Part shown: piece by piece, positions 19,456-30,802 of the stretch | How positions within the stretch are numbered: position 1 is the stretch's first letter | Layout: every line of letters starts with the position of its first letter | NCBI RefSeq assembly: GCF_003007715.1 | Contig: NZ_PXNO01000008.1 | Location: forward strand, 1-64,000 | DNA length: 64,000 nucleotides | Direction: 5' to 3' | Origin: Marinobacter shengliensis | GTDB lineage: Bacteria; Pseudomonadota; Gammaproteobacteria; Pseudomonadales; Oleiphilaceae | Program-made: the position numbers and the translations under genes | The notes under the pieces: model-generated | The model's database searches: none | Told to the model about the DNA's origin: nothing | What the model saw: only the letters and a program-made list of their open reading frames with translations

Positions 19456-19496
19456 TTTTCGGGGAGCGATGGCCGTCCTATAATGGCGGCCATCGC
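19456..19496 (+). promoter_or_regulatory. Hairpin with an embedded TATAAT, candidate mtnB promoter
   Basis: A perfect 10-bp inverted repeat (19466-19475 with 19487-19496) surrounds a loop containing TATAAT at 19479-19484. A weak -35 (TTTTCG, 19456-19461) sits 17 bp upstream. There is no T-run, so it is not a normal terminator for iorB. It may be a promoter overlapped by an operator-like palindrome. Confidence 0.4.
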
Positions 19497-19533
19497 TTGC
19501 CCGGCAGGGCACGTTTCAACCGGGAGATTGCGT

Positions 19534-20160
19534 GTGTTTGATGTAACCCGATACGCCACAGCGGCTCAGTCCATCGTGGATGCAGGTCAGTTCCTTTACG
19601 GCCGTGGCTGGTCGCCTGCCACCAGCAGCAATTATTCTGCGCGGATCGACAGTGATCATGTGGCCATTACGGTGTCTGGCCGCCATAAGGGGCAGCTGAC
19701 CGCCGCAGACGTCATGGTGGTTGATCTTGACGGCCGGCCGGTCCAAAGCCAGTGCAAATCCTCCGCAGAAACCCTGTTGCATACCGTGCTTTACCGGGTG
19801 TTCCCGGAGGTTGGTGCCGTCTTGCACACCCATTCCGTAAAAGCCACAGTATTGAGTCGGCTGATTGCTGCGGGTCAGGCGCTGGAGCTGGAAGGCTACG
19901 AATTGCAGAAGGCGTTTTCCGGTGTTGAGACCCATGAGGGTGCACTGAGCATTCCGGTTTTCGACAACACTCAGGATATTCCGGCGTTGGCCGAGGACAC
20001 CCGGGCCTGGTTTCTGGCCCATCCTGAACAACCCGGTTACCTGATTCGCGGCCACGGCCTGTATACCTGGGGTAAGACCATGGCGGATTGCCTGCGCCAT
20101 GTCGAAGCCTTCGAATTTCTCTTTGAATGTGAACTTGAAACCATGAGGGTCCGCCCATGA
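19534..20160 (+). CDS. mtnB: Methylthioribulose-1-phosphate dehydratase
   Basis: This 208-residue class II aldolase-fold enzyme of the methionine salvage pathway converts 5-methylthioribulose-1-phosphate to the diketo compound. Zinc-site and family motifs visible are SSNYSAR, HTHSVKATV and the later GHGLYTWG. The GTG start at 19534 is supported by GGGAG 7 bases upstream and by family length. It overlaps mtnD by 4 bases and leads an mtnB-mtnD-mtnC operon. The isomerase mtnA and the final aminotransferase are not adjacent. Confidence 0.93.
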   Translation: MFDVTRYATAAQSIVDAGQFLYGRGWSPATSSNYSARIDSDHVAITVSGRHKGQLTAADVMVVDLDGRPVQSQCKSSAETLLHTVLYRVFPEVGAVLHTHSVKATVLSRLIAAGQALELEGYELQKAFSGVETHEGALSIPVFDNTQDIPALAEDTRAWFLAHPEQPGYLIRGHGLYTWGKTMADCLRHVEAFEFLFECELETMRVRP

Positions 20161-20717
20161 CTACCCTGAGCATATTTCACCAGAGCCAGCCGGACGAGGC
20201 CCACACCGTGATGACCGACCCAAGGGCTATCGGTGATGCGCTCGCCCGCCACGGAGTGCGTTTCGAACAGTGGCCAACCCGTGATCTGCCGGCAGATGCC
20301 AGCCAGGAGCAGATTCTGGAAGCCTACAGTGACGAGGTTGAGCACCTGAAGCAGGAATGCGGGTTCCAGACGGCCGATGTGGTCAGCCTGAACCCGGACA
20401 ACCCGCAAAAGGAGGCGTTCCGCCAGAAGTTTCTGGACGAGCATACCCACAGCGAGGATGAAGTGCGGTTTTTCGTGCGGGGCCAGGGCCTGTTCTATCT
20501 GCACTTTGGCGACCAGGTGTATGCCCTGCTGTGCCAGCAGAACGATTTGATCAGTGTACCGGATGGCACACGCCACTGGTTTGATATGGGGCCAGAGCCG
20601 CAATTCACTTGCATTCGCCTGTTCACCAACCCGGAAGGCTGGGTTGCGAGCTTTACCGGCGAGGATATCGCCAGTCGACTGCCCCGTTACGAAGGGCTTG
20701 CGGGAGTGGCAGGATGA
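20157..20717 (+). CDS. mtnD: Acireductone dioxygenase
   Basis: This 186-residue cupin metalloenzyme acts in methionine salvage, converting acireductone to 2-keto-4-methylthiobutyrate and formate when iron is bound. The cupin metal ligands are in HTHSEDEVRFFV (two His, one Glu), with a later histidine in DGTRHWFDMG. The length is typical. It is coupled by 4-base overlaps to mtnB before and mtnC after. Confidence 0.94.
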   Translation: MTTLSIFHQSQPDEAHTVMTDPRAIGDALARHGVRFEQWPTRDLPADASQEQILEAYSDEVEHLKQECGFQTADVVSLNPDNPQKEAFRQKFLDEHTHSEDEVRFFVRGQGLFYLHFGDQVYALLCQQNDLISVPDGTRHWFDMGPEPQFTCIRLFTNPEGWVASFTGEDIASRLPRYEGLAGVAG

Positions 20718-21406
20718 TTCGGGTAGTTCTGACCGATATAGAGGGCACGACCAGCTCGATCTCATTCGTGCACGATGTGCTGTTTCCCTACGCCAGTAAA
20801 CACTTGCCGGAATTTATCCGCACGAACCATCACACCACGCCGGCTGTGGCTGAACAGCTGGCTCTGGTCGCAGAAAAAAGTGGTGTCGACAGTAAAGATG
20901 TGGAGGGCCTGATTGATGTCCTCCAGGCCTGGATATCCGAGGATCGCAAAGAAGGGCCGCTCAAAGCACTGCAGGGCATGGTCTGGGAGCAGGGATATCA
21001 CAGCGGAGAGCTGAAGGGCGATATCTATCCGGATGCGGCGGATTATCTTCAGCGCTGGCATGATCGGGGCCTAAGGCTGTTCGTATATTCCTCTGGTTCT
21101 GTGAAGGCACAGAAACTGATTTTTGGTTTCAGTAACGAGGGCGACTTTACGCCGTTTTTCTCCGGATACTTCGACACCGGTGTGGGCGGCAAAAAAGAAG
21201 CACAGTCTTACCGCAATATTCTTGCCGAGCTGGGTGTAGAGCCGGCGACCGTTCTGTTCCTGTCGGACGTGGAAGCCGAGCTCTCGGCGGCTGAGGAAGC
21301 TGGGCTTAAAACCGTCTGGCTGGTGCGTGATGGGGAGCTTCCTGACACTGGTCGGCCTGTAGCCCGTGATTTTGCGGAGGTAGACGCGCTACTGCGTAAA
21401 CGTTAG
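20714..21406 (+). CDS. mtnC: Enolase-phosphatase E1
   Basis: This 230-residue bifunctional HAD-superfamily enzyme enolises and dephosphorylates 2,3-diketo-5-methylthiopentyl-1-phosphate to acireductone, the substrate of MtnD. Visible motifs are the N-terminal VLTDIEGTTSSISFV (HAD motif I), YSSGSVKAQK (motif II) and FLSDVEAELSAAEEAG (motif IV). The start at 20714 overlaps the mtnD stop, matches the conserved N-terminus and follows AGG. Confidence 0.94.
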   Translation: MIRVVLTDIEGTTSSISFVHDVLFPYASKHLPEFIRTNHHTTPAVAEQLALVAEKSGVDSKDVEGLIDVLQAWISEDRKEGPLKALQGMVWEQGYHSGELKGDIYPDAADYLQRWHDRGLRLFVYSSGSVKAQKLIFGFSNEGDFTPFFSGYFDTGVGGKKEAQSYRNILAELGVEPATVLFLSDVEAELSAAEEAGLKTVWLVRDGELPDTGRPVARDFAEVDALLRKR

Positions 21407-21417
21407 GAGGTGGTCGA

Positions 21418-22479
21418 ATGCCCGGTAGTTCATGTCTGAAATGGCTTATTCCGGGTGTTTGTGCCTTGTTTCTGGCCGGCTGCAATCCGTTCTCCGAAGC
21501 CGAGCCGATGATGGAAGAGTACCTGGAGCGCCTTGCCCGGGTGCTGGATACGCCATCGGTATCGGTTCCCTCTGATCTTCCCCCTGCCTCCACCGTACCC
21601 CGTCGCCGCGAACGTGTACTTGATATGCCAGAGCTGGATCTGGGCATGCTGGACTTTCTGTCGCTGTACGGGTGTGAACTTCAGTATGTGGTGGGCGAGC
21701 GAAATTCGGTGATGGGCCGGGTGATGCAGCCTCTTAACCGGCTGCGTTACGAAGTCCGGTTTATCCGAGCCGCGGAAGACTGCATGGCAGAGATCGACGA
21801 CGAGCGCCTGGAGAAAACCCTCCAGGATGCGGTCGAGAGCAAGCGGGCATCGCTTCCTGTGGCGGTGTGGAATGCCACCTGGGGCACGGAAGAGATCGAA
21901 CGCTTGCTGACCCTGTCAAAGGGGTTTTATCCGGTCGCTGCCGAAGGCAATCCGGTGTCTGATCTGGTGCGGGACCTGGGCCAGTTGAACCAGGCCGTAT
22001 CCGATTTGTCGGTCCAGCAGCTCGATGTTCCCCTCGATGCACTTGGCGGAGTGCACCAACGCTGGCAATCGGAGTTTCGCGCCGGGCAGGTGATCAACAG
22101 CGCCCGGCTGTTGATTGCAACCCTCAATGCAGGAACAGAGACCCTGAAAGCGCGCCTTGATGAGCGTCCATTATGTCTGAATGGCCGGCCGAATAATCAA
22201 TCAGAAATCGTCCGAAATTTCTTCTTCAATGTGTACATTGGTGAAATTCAGCCCTACATGAGCGATGTCAGCCGGGCCCGGGATTCGCTGATCGGGGCTC
22301 TGGCCGAGCTGGCGGACCAGCAAACTGCCGTTATGCCGGCGAGCTTTCAGGACTGGTACCAGCGTCATTTGTCAGCCGATGCTGAAGTCAGCCTCTGGCG
22401 GGAGCTGGACCAGGCCATGATGCGGCACACCCGGCACTGGCAGGAACTGTTGGAGCAGTGCGGTCTGCGCCCGGGTTGA
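21418..22479 (+). CDS. DUF3080 lipoprotein
   Basis: This 353-residue protein has a signal peptide with lipobox (LFLAGC) and a mature helical domain without transmembrane segments. It fits the DUF3080 family, a function-unknown group of marine gammaproteobacteria. A strong site (GGAGGTGG) precedes the start, 11 bp after mtnC, so it is probably transcribed with the mtn genes. It converges with the GspE-like gene, leaving only 7 bp between stops. Confidence 0.8.
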   Translation: MPGSSCLKWLIPGVCALFLAGCNPFSEAEPMMEEYLERLARVLDTPSVSVPSDLPPASTVPRRRERVLDMPELDLGMLDFLSLYGCELQYVVGERNSVMGRVMQPLNRLRYEVRFIRAAEDCMAEIDDERLEKTLQDAVESKRASLPVAVWNATWGTEEIERLLTLSKGFYPVAAEGNPVSDLVRDLGQLNQAVSDLSVQQLDVPLDALGGVHQRWQSEFRAGQVINSARLLIATLNAGTETLKARLDERPLCLNGRPNNQSEIVRNFFFNVYIGEIQPYMSDVSRARDSLIGALAELADQQTAVMPASFQDWYQRHLSADAEVSLWRELDQAMMRHTRHWQELLEQCGLRPG

Positions 22480-22486
22480 TGCGGGT

Positions 22487-24292
22487 TCAGCGCTGGCTTT
22501 CCGGGGTTACCCGCAGGATTTCTTCCACCGTGGTCTGGCCGGCGGCCACTTTCTGTGCGCCACTGAGGCGCAGGGATTTCATGCCTTCTTTGTAGGCGTC
22601 CAGCCTTAGCTGCTCGAGTTCGCAGTGATCATTGATCTGGCGAGTCAGGTGGTCGGAGAGCGTCATGATTTCATAGACCCCGGCGCGGCCCATATAGGCG
22701 GTATTGCGGCATTCGAGGCAGCCCACCGGATGATAGAACTGACGGGGAACCGGCGCTTTCCAGGGGCGGGTCAGTGTTTGCCAGGCCTGCTCGTCGGCCT
22801 CACCCGGAGCCTTGCAGTGGGGGCACAGGGTGCGGGCCAGGCGCTGGGCCATCACCCCAAGCACCGTGGCCCGGATCAGGTAGGGCGGGATGCCCAGTTC
22901 CATTAGTCGGGTAATGGCGCTCGGGGCGTCGTTGGTGTGCAGGGTGGAGAGCACCAGGTGGCCGGTCAGCGCTGCCTGTACTGCCATCTCGGCGGTTTCC
23001 AGGTCGCGGATTTCACCAATCATGATGATGTCCGGGTCTTGCCGTAACAGGGCCCGAACGCCGTGGGCGAACGTCAGGTCGATATTGGTCTGCACCTGCA
23101 TCTGGTTGAACGCTGGCTCCACCATCTCAATGGGGTCTTCAATGGTACAGATGTTCAGTTCCGGCGACGCCAGCTGTTTGAGGGTGGAGTACAGGGTGGT
23201 GGTCTTGCCGGAACCGGTAGGGCCGGTCACCAGTACAATGCCATGGGGGCGGGCGGTCATGGCCTGCCAGCGCTCCCGGTCTTCTTTACTGAAGCCCAGC
23301 TGCTCGAAGGACTTCAGCAGCACCTCCGGATCAAAAATCCGCATCACCATCTTCTCGCCAAAGGCGGTGGGCATGGTGGCCAGGCGCAACTCCACCTCGC
23401 TGTTATCCGGTTTTCGGGTTTTGATCCGGCCGTCCTGGGGCCGGCGCTTCTCGGCCACATTCAGGCGCCCCAGAATTTTCAGACGGCTGGTGACCGCCAC
23501 CCCGACATGTTCCGGAAACTCATAGACGTTATGCAACACGCCATCAATACGAAAACGCACCTGGGTGACCGCCCGGCGTGGTTCGATGTGAATGTCTGAA
23601 GCGCGCTGGTCAAAGGCATACTGCAACAGCCAGTCGACAATCTTGACCACGTGCTGGTCATTGGCGTCCGGGTTTTCGTTGGAACCTATGTCCAGCAGTT
23701 GTTCGAAATTCTGATTGCTGGCGGCACCCGGGGCCTGGCTGCCGCTGGCCTTGCTCACGGAATTGGCGAGCTGGTAGAACTCCACCGTGTAGCGCCGGAT
23801 GTCTTCCGGGTTGGCAACGACACGGCGAATGTCCTTGCGAATGGCCTGTCGAAGGTTGCTTTCCCATTCGGTCTTGAATGGTTCTGTGCTGGCAATCAGC
23901 ACTTCATCCTGGCGTATCTCTACCGCCAGAATGCCGTGGCGCTGGGCAAAGGCGTAGGACATCACCCGGGCGATGGCCGGCGTGTCGATCTTGAGCGGGT
24001 CTATGTGGTAGTAATCCTGGCCCGCCCATCGGGCCAGCCAGCTGGTCAGCCGATCAAGATCCAGGGTTCGGCCATCCCTGAGGCTGGTAATGCCGGCAAT
24101 GGCAACCAGTTCCAGGGGGTGCCGCGGAGAAGTTCGTCCGTCCTGGGTAGCGGCCCCCAGGTTGGCCGTGAGCACCTTCTCAGCATCCTGCTGGCTGATT
24201 TCGCCACTTTCCACCAGGGCAGAGCAGATGTCTCGCAGGGTGAGGGTGTGCCGATGTGGTGGTGCTGGCATGGGGGGCGTTTGATCAGCCAT
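22487..24292 (-). CDS. GspE/PilB-family secretion or pilus ATPase
   Basis: The protein has 601 residues. An N-terminal GspE/MshE-type domain (about 1-190) precedes the hexameric motor ATPase. Walker A is GPTGSGKTTTLYSTL, and the Asp-box/Walker B region includes RQDPDIIMIGEIRD. A tetracysteine zinc module (CPHC ... CLEC) lies near residues 515-550. Such motors drive assembly of type II secretion pseudopili or type IV pili. No gsp or pil partner gene is in the window, so this is an orphan copy whose machine must be encoded elsewhere. The N-terminal domain type can bind cyclic di-GMP in MshE relatives (family knowledge). Confidence 0.88.
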   Translation of the reverse strand: MADQTPPMPAPPHRHTLTLRDICSALVESGEISQQDAEKVLTANLGAATQDGRTSPRHPLELVAIAGITSLRDGRTLDLDRLTSWLARWAGQDYYHIDPLKIDTPAIARVMSYAFAQRHGILAVEIRQDEVLIASTEPFKTEWESNLRQAIRKDIRRVVANPEDIRRYTVEFYQLANSVSKASGSQAPGAASNQNFEQLLDIGSNENPDANDQHVVKIVDWLLQYAFDQRASDIHIEPRRAVTQVRFRIDGVLHNVYEFPEHVGVAVTSRLKILGRLNVAEKRRPQDGRIKTRKPDNSEVELRLATMPTAFGEKMVMRIFDPEVLLKSFEQLGFSKEDRERWQAMTARPHGIVLVTGPTGSGKTTTLYSTLKQLASPELNICTIEDPIEMVEPAFNQMQVQTNIDLTFAHGVRALLRQDPDIIMIGEIRDLETAEMAVQAALTGHLVLSTLHTNDAPSAITRLMELGIPPYLIRATVLGVMAQRLARTLCPHCKAPGEADEQAWQTLTRPWKAPVPRQFYHPVGCLECRNTAYMGRAGVYEIMTLSDHLTRQINDHCELEQLRLDAYKEGMKSLRLSGAQKVAAGQTTVEEILRVTPESQR

Positions 24293-24320
24293 CGTTGTGC
24301 TCTCCGGGTGTTATGGGCAC

Positions 24321-24680
24321 TCAGTTGGCAACCGGCCGGTTTACTTTCAGGTGAACCATGGCGACGGTGAACAGTAGGAATGTAAGCACTGTGAGAATCA
24401 TCGGGCCTGGGGCGCCTTCGCTCAGCCAGGCGGAGACCACGGCCTGGGTGAAGTAAAAAATCACCACGAAGGCCATCCAGATGTACCCGCGATTGTGCCC
24501 CCGGAATACCGGTACTGCAAACGCCAGCAGGGGTAACAGTTTCACCGTCAACATCAGGGGAATGGACACGCCTTCTACTGGCGCTGGATAGAATGTTGTC
24601 AACAGCAGTGTGGCCAATACCGCAAGGTACAGCGCAATGGTTATGCGGGCCGTGGTTTTTGCTTTTTCGTTTTTGAGCAT
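24321..24680 (-). CDS. DUF2069 inner-membrane protein
   Basis: This protein of about 119 residues has four hydrophobic spans filling most of its length. It fits DUF2069, a small membrane family often encoded next to wrbA in Pseudomonas and relatives. The start at 24680 (MLKNEKAKTT) fits the family; a TTG at 24725 overlapping the wrbA stop codon would add 15 residues and cannot be excluded. Function unknown. Confidence 0.78.
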   Translation of the reverse strand: MLKNEKAKTTARITIALYLAVLATLLLTTFYPAPVEGVSIPLMLTVKLLPLLAFAVPVFRGHNRGYIWMAFVVIFYFTQAVVSAWLSEGAPGPMILTVLTFLLFTVAMVHLKVNRPVAN

Positions 24681-24721
24681 AAAAGGTTCCGGGTGGTTTA
24701 AAGTTTGGATGCTGGCGGTGA

Positions 24722-25706
<985 letters not shown>

Positions 25707-25769
25707 GCCCGGTTAACAGTGATGAGTACGGTCTTTAACGAGGGCCGTAGTCTAACAGGAGGATTTACC

Positions 25770-26261
25770 TTGCAGTACCCTCGGTACCCGTCCGTTCCCC
25801 GCCCCAAGGTTTCTGAATGGCCCAGGCACTTGCTGCTGATTCCAGCCGTTATTATGGTGCTGGCCCTGGCGGGTTGCGAGAGAACGGAGTTGCAACGTGC
25901 CGATGGTGTGGCGGTGGACTGGGACAGTTACCGTGGCCAGTGGGTGCTGGTTAACTACTGGGCCGAATGGTGCAAGCCCTGCCTGGAGGAGATTCCTGAG
26001 TTGAATCACCTCGACAAGTCACCGAGAATTTCGGTGCTGGGCGTCAATTTTGACGGCGTTGAAGGCGCCGCGCTTGTGGAACTGGGCCAGAGAATGGGCA
26101 TTGAATTCACCATGCTGGGCCAGGATCCGGGCCCCGACTTTGGCTGGAAGATGCCGATGGCACTGCCCGCCACGTTCGTGGTGGACCCTGCGGGCAAACT
26201 GATAGAAACACGCTTTGGTCCCCAAACCGAAGAAGATCTGATGCAACTGATCGGTAGCTGA
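25770..26261 (+). CDS. TlpA-like thioredoxin-fold lipoprotein
   Basis: This precursor of about 163 residues has a hydrophobic signal ending in a lipobox (LALAGC) and a thioredoxin-fold domain with redox motif [15 protein letters not shown] and the cis-proline loop [12 protein letters not shown]. It probably acts as a periplasmic thiol reductase anchored in a membrane. The start is a TTG at 25770, chosen because a perfect AGGAGG lies 6 bases upstream and no ATG or GTG near it fits. It ends 2 bp before dnaE. Confidence 0.88.
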   Translation: MQYPRYPSVPRPKVSEWPRHLLLIPAVIMVLALAGCERTELQRADGVAVDWDSYRGQWVLVNYWAEWCKPCLEEIPELNHLDKSPRISVLGVNFDGVEGAALVELGQRMGIEFTMLGQDPGPDFGWKMPMALPATFVVDPAGKLIETRFGPQTEEDLMQLIGS

Positions 26262-26263
26262 CC

Positions 26264-29200
26264 ATGGCACAGACGTTCGTACATCTTCGCGTACACTCCG
26301 AATACTCCATGGTGGATGGCCTGGTAAGGGTCAAGCCACTGATTAGCCGTGTGGCCGAGTTGGGCATGCCGGCGGTGGGCCTCACCGAACAATCCAATAT
26401 GTGCTCGCTGGTGCGCTTTTATAAGGCGGCCATGGGTGCTGGTGTGAAGCCGATTATCGGTGCCGATCTCTGGCTGGAAAACCCGGACGAGCCGGAAAAC
26501 CCATTCCGGCTCACCTTGCTGGCGCGGGATGAGAAAGGCTATCTGCACCTTACCGAAATCATTTCCCTTGGCTACACCGAGGGTCAGCGCTATGGCAAGC
26601 CGATTATCCGGAAGGCCTGGCTGGAAGCCCGCGCGGCGGGACTGATTGCGCTTTCCGGCGCCAAAATGGGCGATGTGGGCAAGGCCCTGCTGGCGGGCAA
26701 GCCGGAACTGGCCCGGGAACGGGCTCAATACTGGAAGAATCTGTATCCGGGCAGCTACTACCTGGAGCTGCAGCGTACCGAGCGGGCAGGTGATGAGGAT
26801 TGCCTGCACCTGAGCGTCGAGCTGGCGGCTGAATTGGGCCTGCCGGTGGTTGCCACCAACGATGTGCACTTCCTGACGGCGGACGATTTCGAAGCCCACG
26901 AGGCCCGAGTCTGTATCGGTGAGAGCCGAACACTGGATGACCCCCGTCGGGACCGGCGATTCAGCGACCAGCAGTATCTTCGCAGCGCGGAAGAGATGAT
27001 CGAACTGTTTTCGGACATCCCCGAGGCCGTTGAAAACACGGTCGAGATTGCCCGCCGCTGTTCGGTCAAGGTCCGGATGGGCGAATACTTCCTGCCGAAC
27101 TACCCGATTCCCGATGGCATGACCATGGACGAGTATTTCCGGCATGTGTCCGAGGAAGGTCTGGAGATGCGCCTGGAAACCATCCTGAGCAAGGATGATC
27201 CGGAGTATGACCAGAAGCGGGAAGAGTATTACAAGCGCCTGAAGTTTGAGCTGGACATCATTATTCAGATGGGCTTCCCCGGCTACTTCCTGATCGTTAT
27301 GGACTTTATCAAGTGGGCCAAGAACAACGGTGTACCGGTAGGCCCCGGCCGGGGTTCCGGTGCCGGTTCCCTGGTGGCCTACGCGCTGCTGATTACGGAT
27401 CTTGACCCACTGGAGTACGACCTGCTGTTTGAGCGATTCCTGAACCCGGAACGGGTTTCCATGCCGGACTTTGACGTCGATTTCTGCATGGAAGGCCGGG
27501 ACCGGGTGATCGAATACACCGCTGAGAAATACGGCCGGGAAGCGGTTTCCCAGATCATTACCTTCGGTACCATGGCCGCAAAGGCGGTGGTGCGGGATGT
27601 GGCGAGGGTACAGGGCAAGTCCTACGGCCTGGCAGACAAACTGTCCAAGCTGATTCCGTTTGAAGTGGGCATGACGCTCAACAAGGCTATTGAGCAGGAG
27701 CCCCAGCTCAAGGAGTTTCTGGAGCAGGACGAAGAAGCCCAGGAAATCTGGGAGATGGCCCTCAAACTCGAGGGCGTTTGCCGTAACGCCGGCAAGCATG
27801 CCGGTGGCGTGGTGATTGCGCCCACCAAGATTACCGATTTCTCGCCCCTGTACTGTGACGACGAAGGCGGCAGCCTGGTCACACAGTTTGACAAAGGCGA
27901 TGTGGAAGACGCGGGCCTGGTGAAGTTCGACTTCCTGGGTCTGCGGACTCTGACCATCATCAAGTGGGCCTTGCACATGATTAACCCGCGCCGACAGGCG
28001 CAGGGTCAATCAGAACTGGACATTGCCACCATCCCGCTGGAAGACAAGCGCTCCTTCGAGTTGCTCAAAAAGGCGGAAACCACCGCCGTTTTCCAGCTGG
28101 AATCCCGCGGCATGAAAGATCTGATCCGGCGCCTGCAGCCGGACTCCCTGGAAGACATGATCGCCCTGGTGGCCCTGTTTCGGCCAGGGCCGTTGCAGTC
28201 GGGCATGGTAGACGACTTTATCGACCGTAAGCATGGCCGGCAGCCGTTGTCTTACCCACACCCGGATTATCAGTATGAAGGCTTGAAACCGGTATTGGAG
28301 CCCACCTATGGGGTTATCCTCTACCAGGAGCAGGTCATGCAGATTGCCCAGGTGATGGCGGGCTACACCCTCGGCAACGCCGACATGCTGCGCCGGGCCA
28401 TGGGTAAGAAAAAGCCGGAAGAGATGGCCAAGCAGAAGGCATTCTTCCTGGAGGGTTGTGCCAATAATGGCATCGATGAAACCCTGGCGGAAAACATCTT
28501 CGATCTGGTGGAGAAGTTCGCCGGCTACGGTTTCAACAAATCCCACTCCGCCGCCTATGCTCTGGTGTCGTATCAGACCTTGTGGCTCAAGGCCCACTAC
28601 CCGGCCGAATTCATGGCTGCGGTACTCACCGCCGATATGCAGAACACCGATAAGGTGGTCACGCTGGTGGAAGAGTGCCGGAACATGAAGCTGGACCTGC
28701 TGGTGCCGGACGTCAGTCGTTCCGCTTACACCTTTACCGTCAATGACGACGGGCAGATTGTTTATGGCCTTGGCGCCATCAAAGGGTTGGGTGAGGGCCC
28801 GATTGATAGCATTGTGGAGGCCGCCAAAGACGGCCCGTTCCAGGATATTTTCGATTTCTGCCGCCGGGTTGACCTGAAGAAGGTCAACAAGCGTGCCATG
28901 GAGGCGCTGATCCGGGCCGGGGCTATGGACAAACTGGGTGCCGGGCGCGCGCAGCTGATGGCCAGTATCGACAAGGCCGTGCAGCAGGCAGACCAGCAAT
29001 CCCGCAACGATGCCGCCGGCATGATGGACATGTTTGGCGAAATGCTGGAGAGCAGCGGCGAGGGCGAAGACCCCTACGCCGACGTGGCCCATGTACGGGA
29101 GTGGCCTGAAAAAGAACGCCTCAAGGGCGAGAAGGATACCCTGGGTATCTATCTCACAGGGCATCCGTTTGATGAGTACGAACGGGAAGTCCGGCGCTTT

Positions 29201-29746
29201 GTCCGTAACTCCATCGCGGATCTGAAACCCAACAAGTCACCCCAGCGGGTGGCCGGCCTGGTGGTTGCCCAGCGCACCATGAAAACCCGTACCGGGTCTA
29301 CGATGTGCTTTATCACCCTGGATGACCGCAGTGCTCGGATAGAAGCCACCCTGTTCTCCGAGGCGTTTTTCGAGAACCGGGAACTGCTGCAGTCAGATCA
29401 GGTGATCGTTGTCGAAGGGCAGGTTAGCCACGATGATTACTCCGGGCAAATGAAAATGCGCGTCAGTTCAGTGATGGACGTGGCCACGGCCCGACAGCAG
29501 TTCAGCCGTGGCATCCGGCTGGCGCTGCACGCGGAACAGTTGCAGAACGGGCTGCTGGACAAACTGGACGATACCCTGCGCCCGTTCCGCAACGAAGGCA
29601 GCCCGGTGTGGATTGAATACAGCAGTGCCGATGCCAGAACCCGCATTGAGCTGGGTGAGTCCTGGCGAGTACAGCCGGATGACAACCTGTTGTTCGAGCT
29701 CAGGCACCTGGTAGGCGAGAAGTCCGTGGAACTGGTCTATGATTAA
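26264..29746 (+). CDS. dnaE: DNA polymerase III alpha subunit
   Basis: This 1160-residue protein is the replicative polymerase catalytic subunit. An N-terminal PHP domain ([15 protein letters not shown]) is followed by the palm with [18 protein letters not shown] (two catalytic aspartates) and [14 protein letters not shown]. The fingers, tandem HhH region and OB fold ([17 protein letters not shown]) come next, and then the C-terminal tau-binding region. The length is normal. It starts 2 bp after the TlpA-like gene and is followed by accA, the same order as in many gammaproteobacteria. Confidence 0.97.
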   Translation: MAQTFVHLRVHSEYSMVDGLVRVKPLISRVAELGMPAVGLTEQSNMCSLVRFYKAAMGAGVKPIIGADLWLENPDEPENPFRLTLLARDEKGYLHLTEIISLGYTEGQRYGKPIIRKAWLEARAAGLIALSGAKMGDVGKALLAGKPELARERAQYWKNLYPGSYYLELQRTERAGDEDCLHLSVELAAELGLPVVATNDVHFLTADDFEAHEARVCIGESRTLDDPRRDRRFSDQQYLRSAEEMIELFSDIPEAVENTVEIARRCSVKVRMGEYFLPNYPIPDGMTMDEYFRHVSEEGLEMRLETILSKDDPEYDQKREEYYKRLKFELDIIIQMGFPGYFLIVMDFIKWAKNNGVPVGPGRGSGAGSLVAYALLITDLDPLEYDLLFERFLNPERVSMPDFDVDFCMEGRDRVIEYTAEKYGREAVSQIITFGTMAAKAVVRDVARVQGKSYGLADKLSKLIPFEVGMTLNKAIEQEPQLKEFLEQDEEAQEIWEMALKLEGVCRNAGKHAGGVVIAPTKITDFSPLYCDDEGGSLVTQFDKGDVEDAGLVKFDFLGLRTLTIIKWALHMINPRRQAQGQSELDIATIPLEDKRSFELLKKAETTAVFQLESRGMKDLIRRLQPDSLEDMIALVALFRPGPLQSGMVDDFIDRKHGRQPLSYPHPDYQYEGLKPVLEPTYGVILYQEQVMQIAQVMAGYTLGNADMLRRAMGKKKPEEMAKQKAFFLEGCANNGIDETLAENIFDLVEKFAGYGFNKSHSAAYALVSYQTLWLKAHYPAEFMAAVLTADMQNTDKVVTLVEECRNMKLDLLVPDVSRSAYTFTVNDDGQIVYGLGAIKGLGEGPIDSIVEAAKDGPFQDIFDFCRRVDLKKVNKRAMEALIRAGAMDKLGAGRAQLMASIDKAVQQADQQSRNDAAGMMDMFGEMLESSGEGEDPYADVAHVREWPEKERLKGEKDTLGIYLTGHPFDEYEREVRRFVRNSIADLKPNKSPQRVAGLVVAQRTMKTRTGSTMCFITLDDRSARIEATLFSEAFFENRELLQSDQVIVVEGQVSHDDYSGQMKMRVSSVMDVATARQQFSRGIRLALHAEQLQNGLLDKLDDTLRPFRNEGSPVWIEYSSADARTRIELGESWRVQPDDNLLFELRHLVGEKSVELVYD

Positions 29747-29848
29747 TACCAATGTCCGCTTTAGCTGTGCCGGTTGCACTGCTATCTTTGTCCCAAATTC
29801 TGGTTTTGGTGGGGTGAAACCTGCCTGGCAATCAAATGATGGAACATC

Positions 29849-30802
29849 ATGAACCCTAATTACCTTGATTTCGAACAGCCGATCGCCGACCTGGAAGCCA
29901 AGATTGAAGAGCTTCGCATGGTGGGCAACGACACCGACATCAATATCACCGATGAAATCAGTCGGTTGAAGAAGAAGAGTGTCAGTCTGACAGAAAGCAT
30001 ATTTTCTGATTTGCAGTCCTGGGATGTTGCCCGTTTGGCCCGGCACCCGCGCCGGCCCTACACCCAGGATTACATTGATCTGATTTTCGAAGATTTCGAC
30101 GAGCTGCACGGCGATCGCCGCTACGCCGACGATTTATCCATTGTTGGTGGTACCGCCCGGCTGGACAACAAGCCAGTAATGGTAATCGGCCATCAGAAAG
30201 GCCGCGAAGTGCGTGACAAGGTCAAGCGCAACTTCGGCATGCCTCGCCCGGAAGGTTACCGCAAGGCCCTGCGCCTGATGGAAATGGCCGAGCGTTTCAA
30301 GATGCCAATCCTCACCTTCATTGACACGCCGGGTGCCTACCCTGGTATCGGCGCCGAAGAGCGTGGCCAGAGTGAGGCCATTGCCTTCAACCTGGCGGTC
30401 ATGTCCCGGTTGAAAACGCCGATTATCTCTACAGTGATCGGTGAGGGCGGTTCCGGTGGTGCCCTGGCCATTGGTGTGTGTGATCAGCTGAATATGCTGC
30501 AGTACTCCACCTATGCCGTTATTTCGCCGGAAGGCTGCGCTTCCATTCTCTGGAAAAGCGCCGAGTATGCAGCCCAGGCTGCCGAGGCCATGGGTGTTAC
30601 CGCACAGCGCCTGAAAGAACTGGGTGTTGCCGACAATGTGATTGAAGAGCCCCTGGGCGGTGCTCACCGCAACCCGGAGAAAATGGCGGAAACCCTTAAG
30701 GCCAGGTTGGCCAAGGGTGTCGCGGAACTGAGCCGGTTACCTCTGGACGAATTGGTGTCCCGCCGGTACGAGCGCCTTACCAAATATGAAAGCGGGCGGT
30801 AA
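29849..30802 (+). CDS. accA: Acetyl-CoA carboxylase carboxyltransferase alpha subunit
   Basis: This 317-residue protein catalyses, with AccD, transfer of the carboxyl group from biotin to acetyl-CoA, the first committed step of fatty acid synthesis. Typical motifs are [15 protein letters not shown], the oxyanion-hole region [20 protein letters not shown] and [12 protein letters not shown]. The stop lies inside the tilS gene (17-base overlap). Confidence 0.97.
   Translation: MNPNYLDFEQPIADLEAKIEELRMVGNDTDINITDEISRLKKKSVSLTESIFSDLQSWDVARLARHPRRPYTQDYIDLIFEDFDELHGDRRYADDLSIVGGTARLDNKPVMVIGHQKGREVRDKVKRNFGMPRPEGYRKALRLMEMAERFKMPILTFIDTPGAYPGIGAEERGQSEAIAFNLAVMSRLKTPIISTVIGEGGSGGALAIGVCDQLNMLQYSTYAVISPEGCASILWKSAEYAAQAAEAMGVTAQRLKELGVADNVIEEPLGGAHRNPEKMAETLKARLAKGVAELSRLPLDELVSRRYERLTKYESGR

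Noticed and set aside
19461..19500. Hairpin after iorB as a Rho-independent terminator
   Set aside because: There is no T-run on either side, and the loop holds a -10 box; a promoter/operator reading fits better.
26006..28009. Long open frame (667 codons) on the minus strand
   Set aside because: It lies fully antisense to dnaE and has a His/Gln/Leu-rich composition typical of mirror frames in GC-rich genes.
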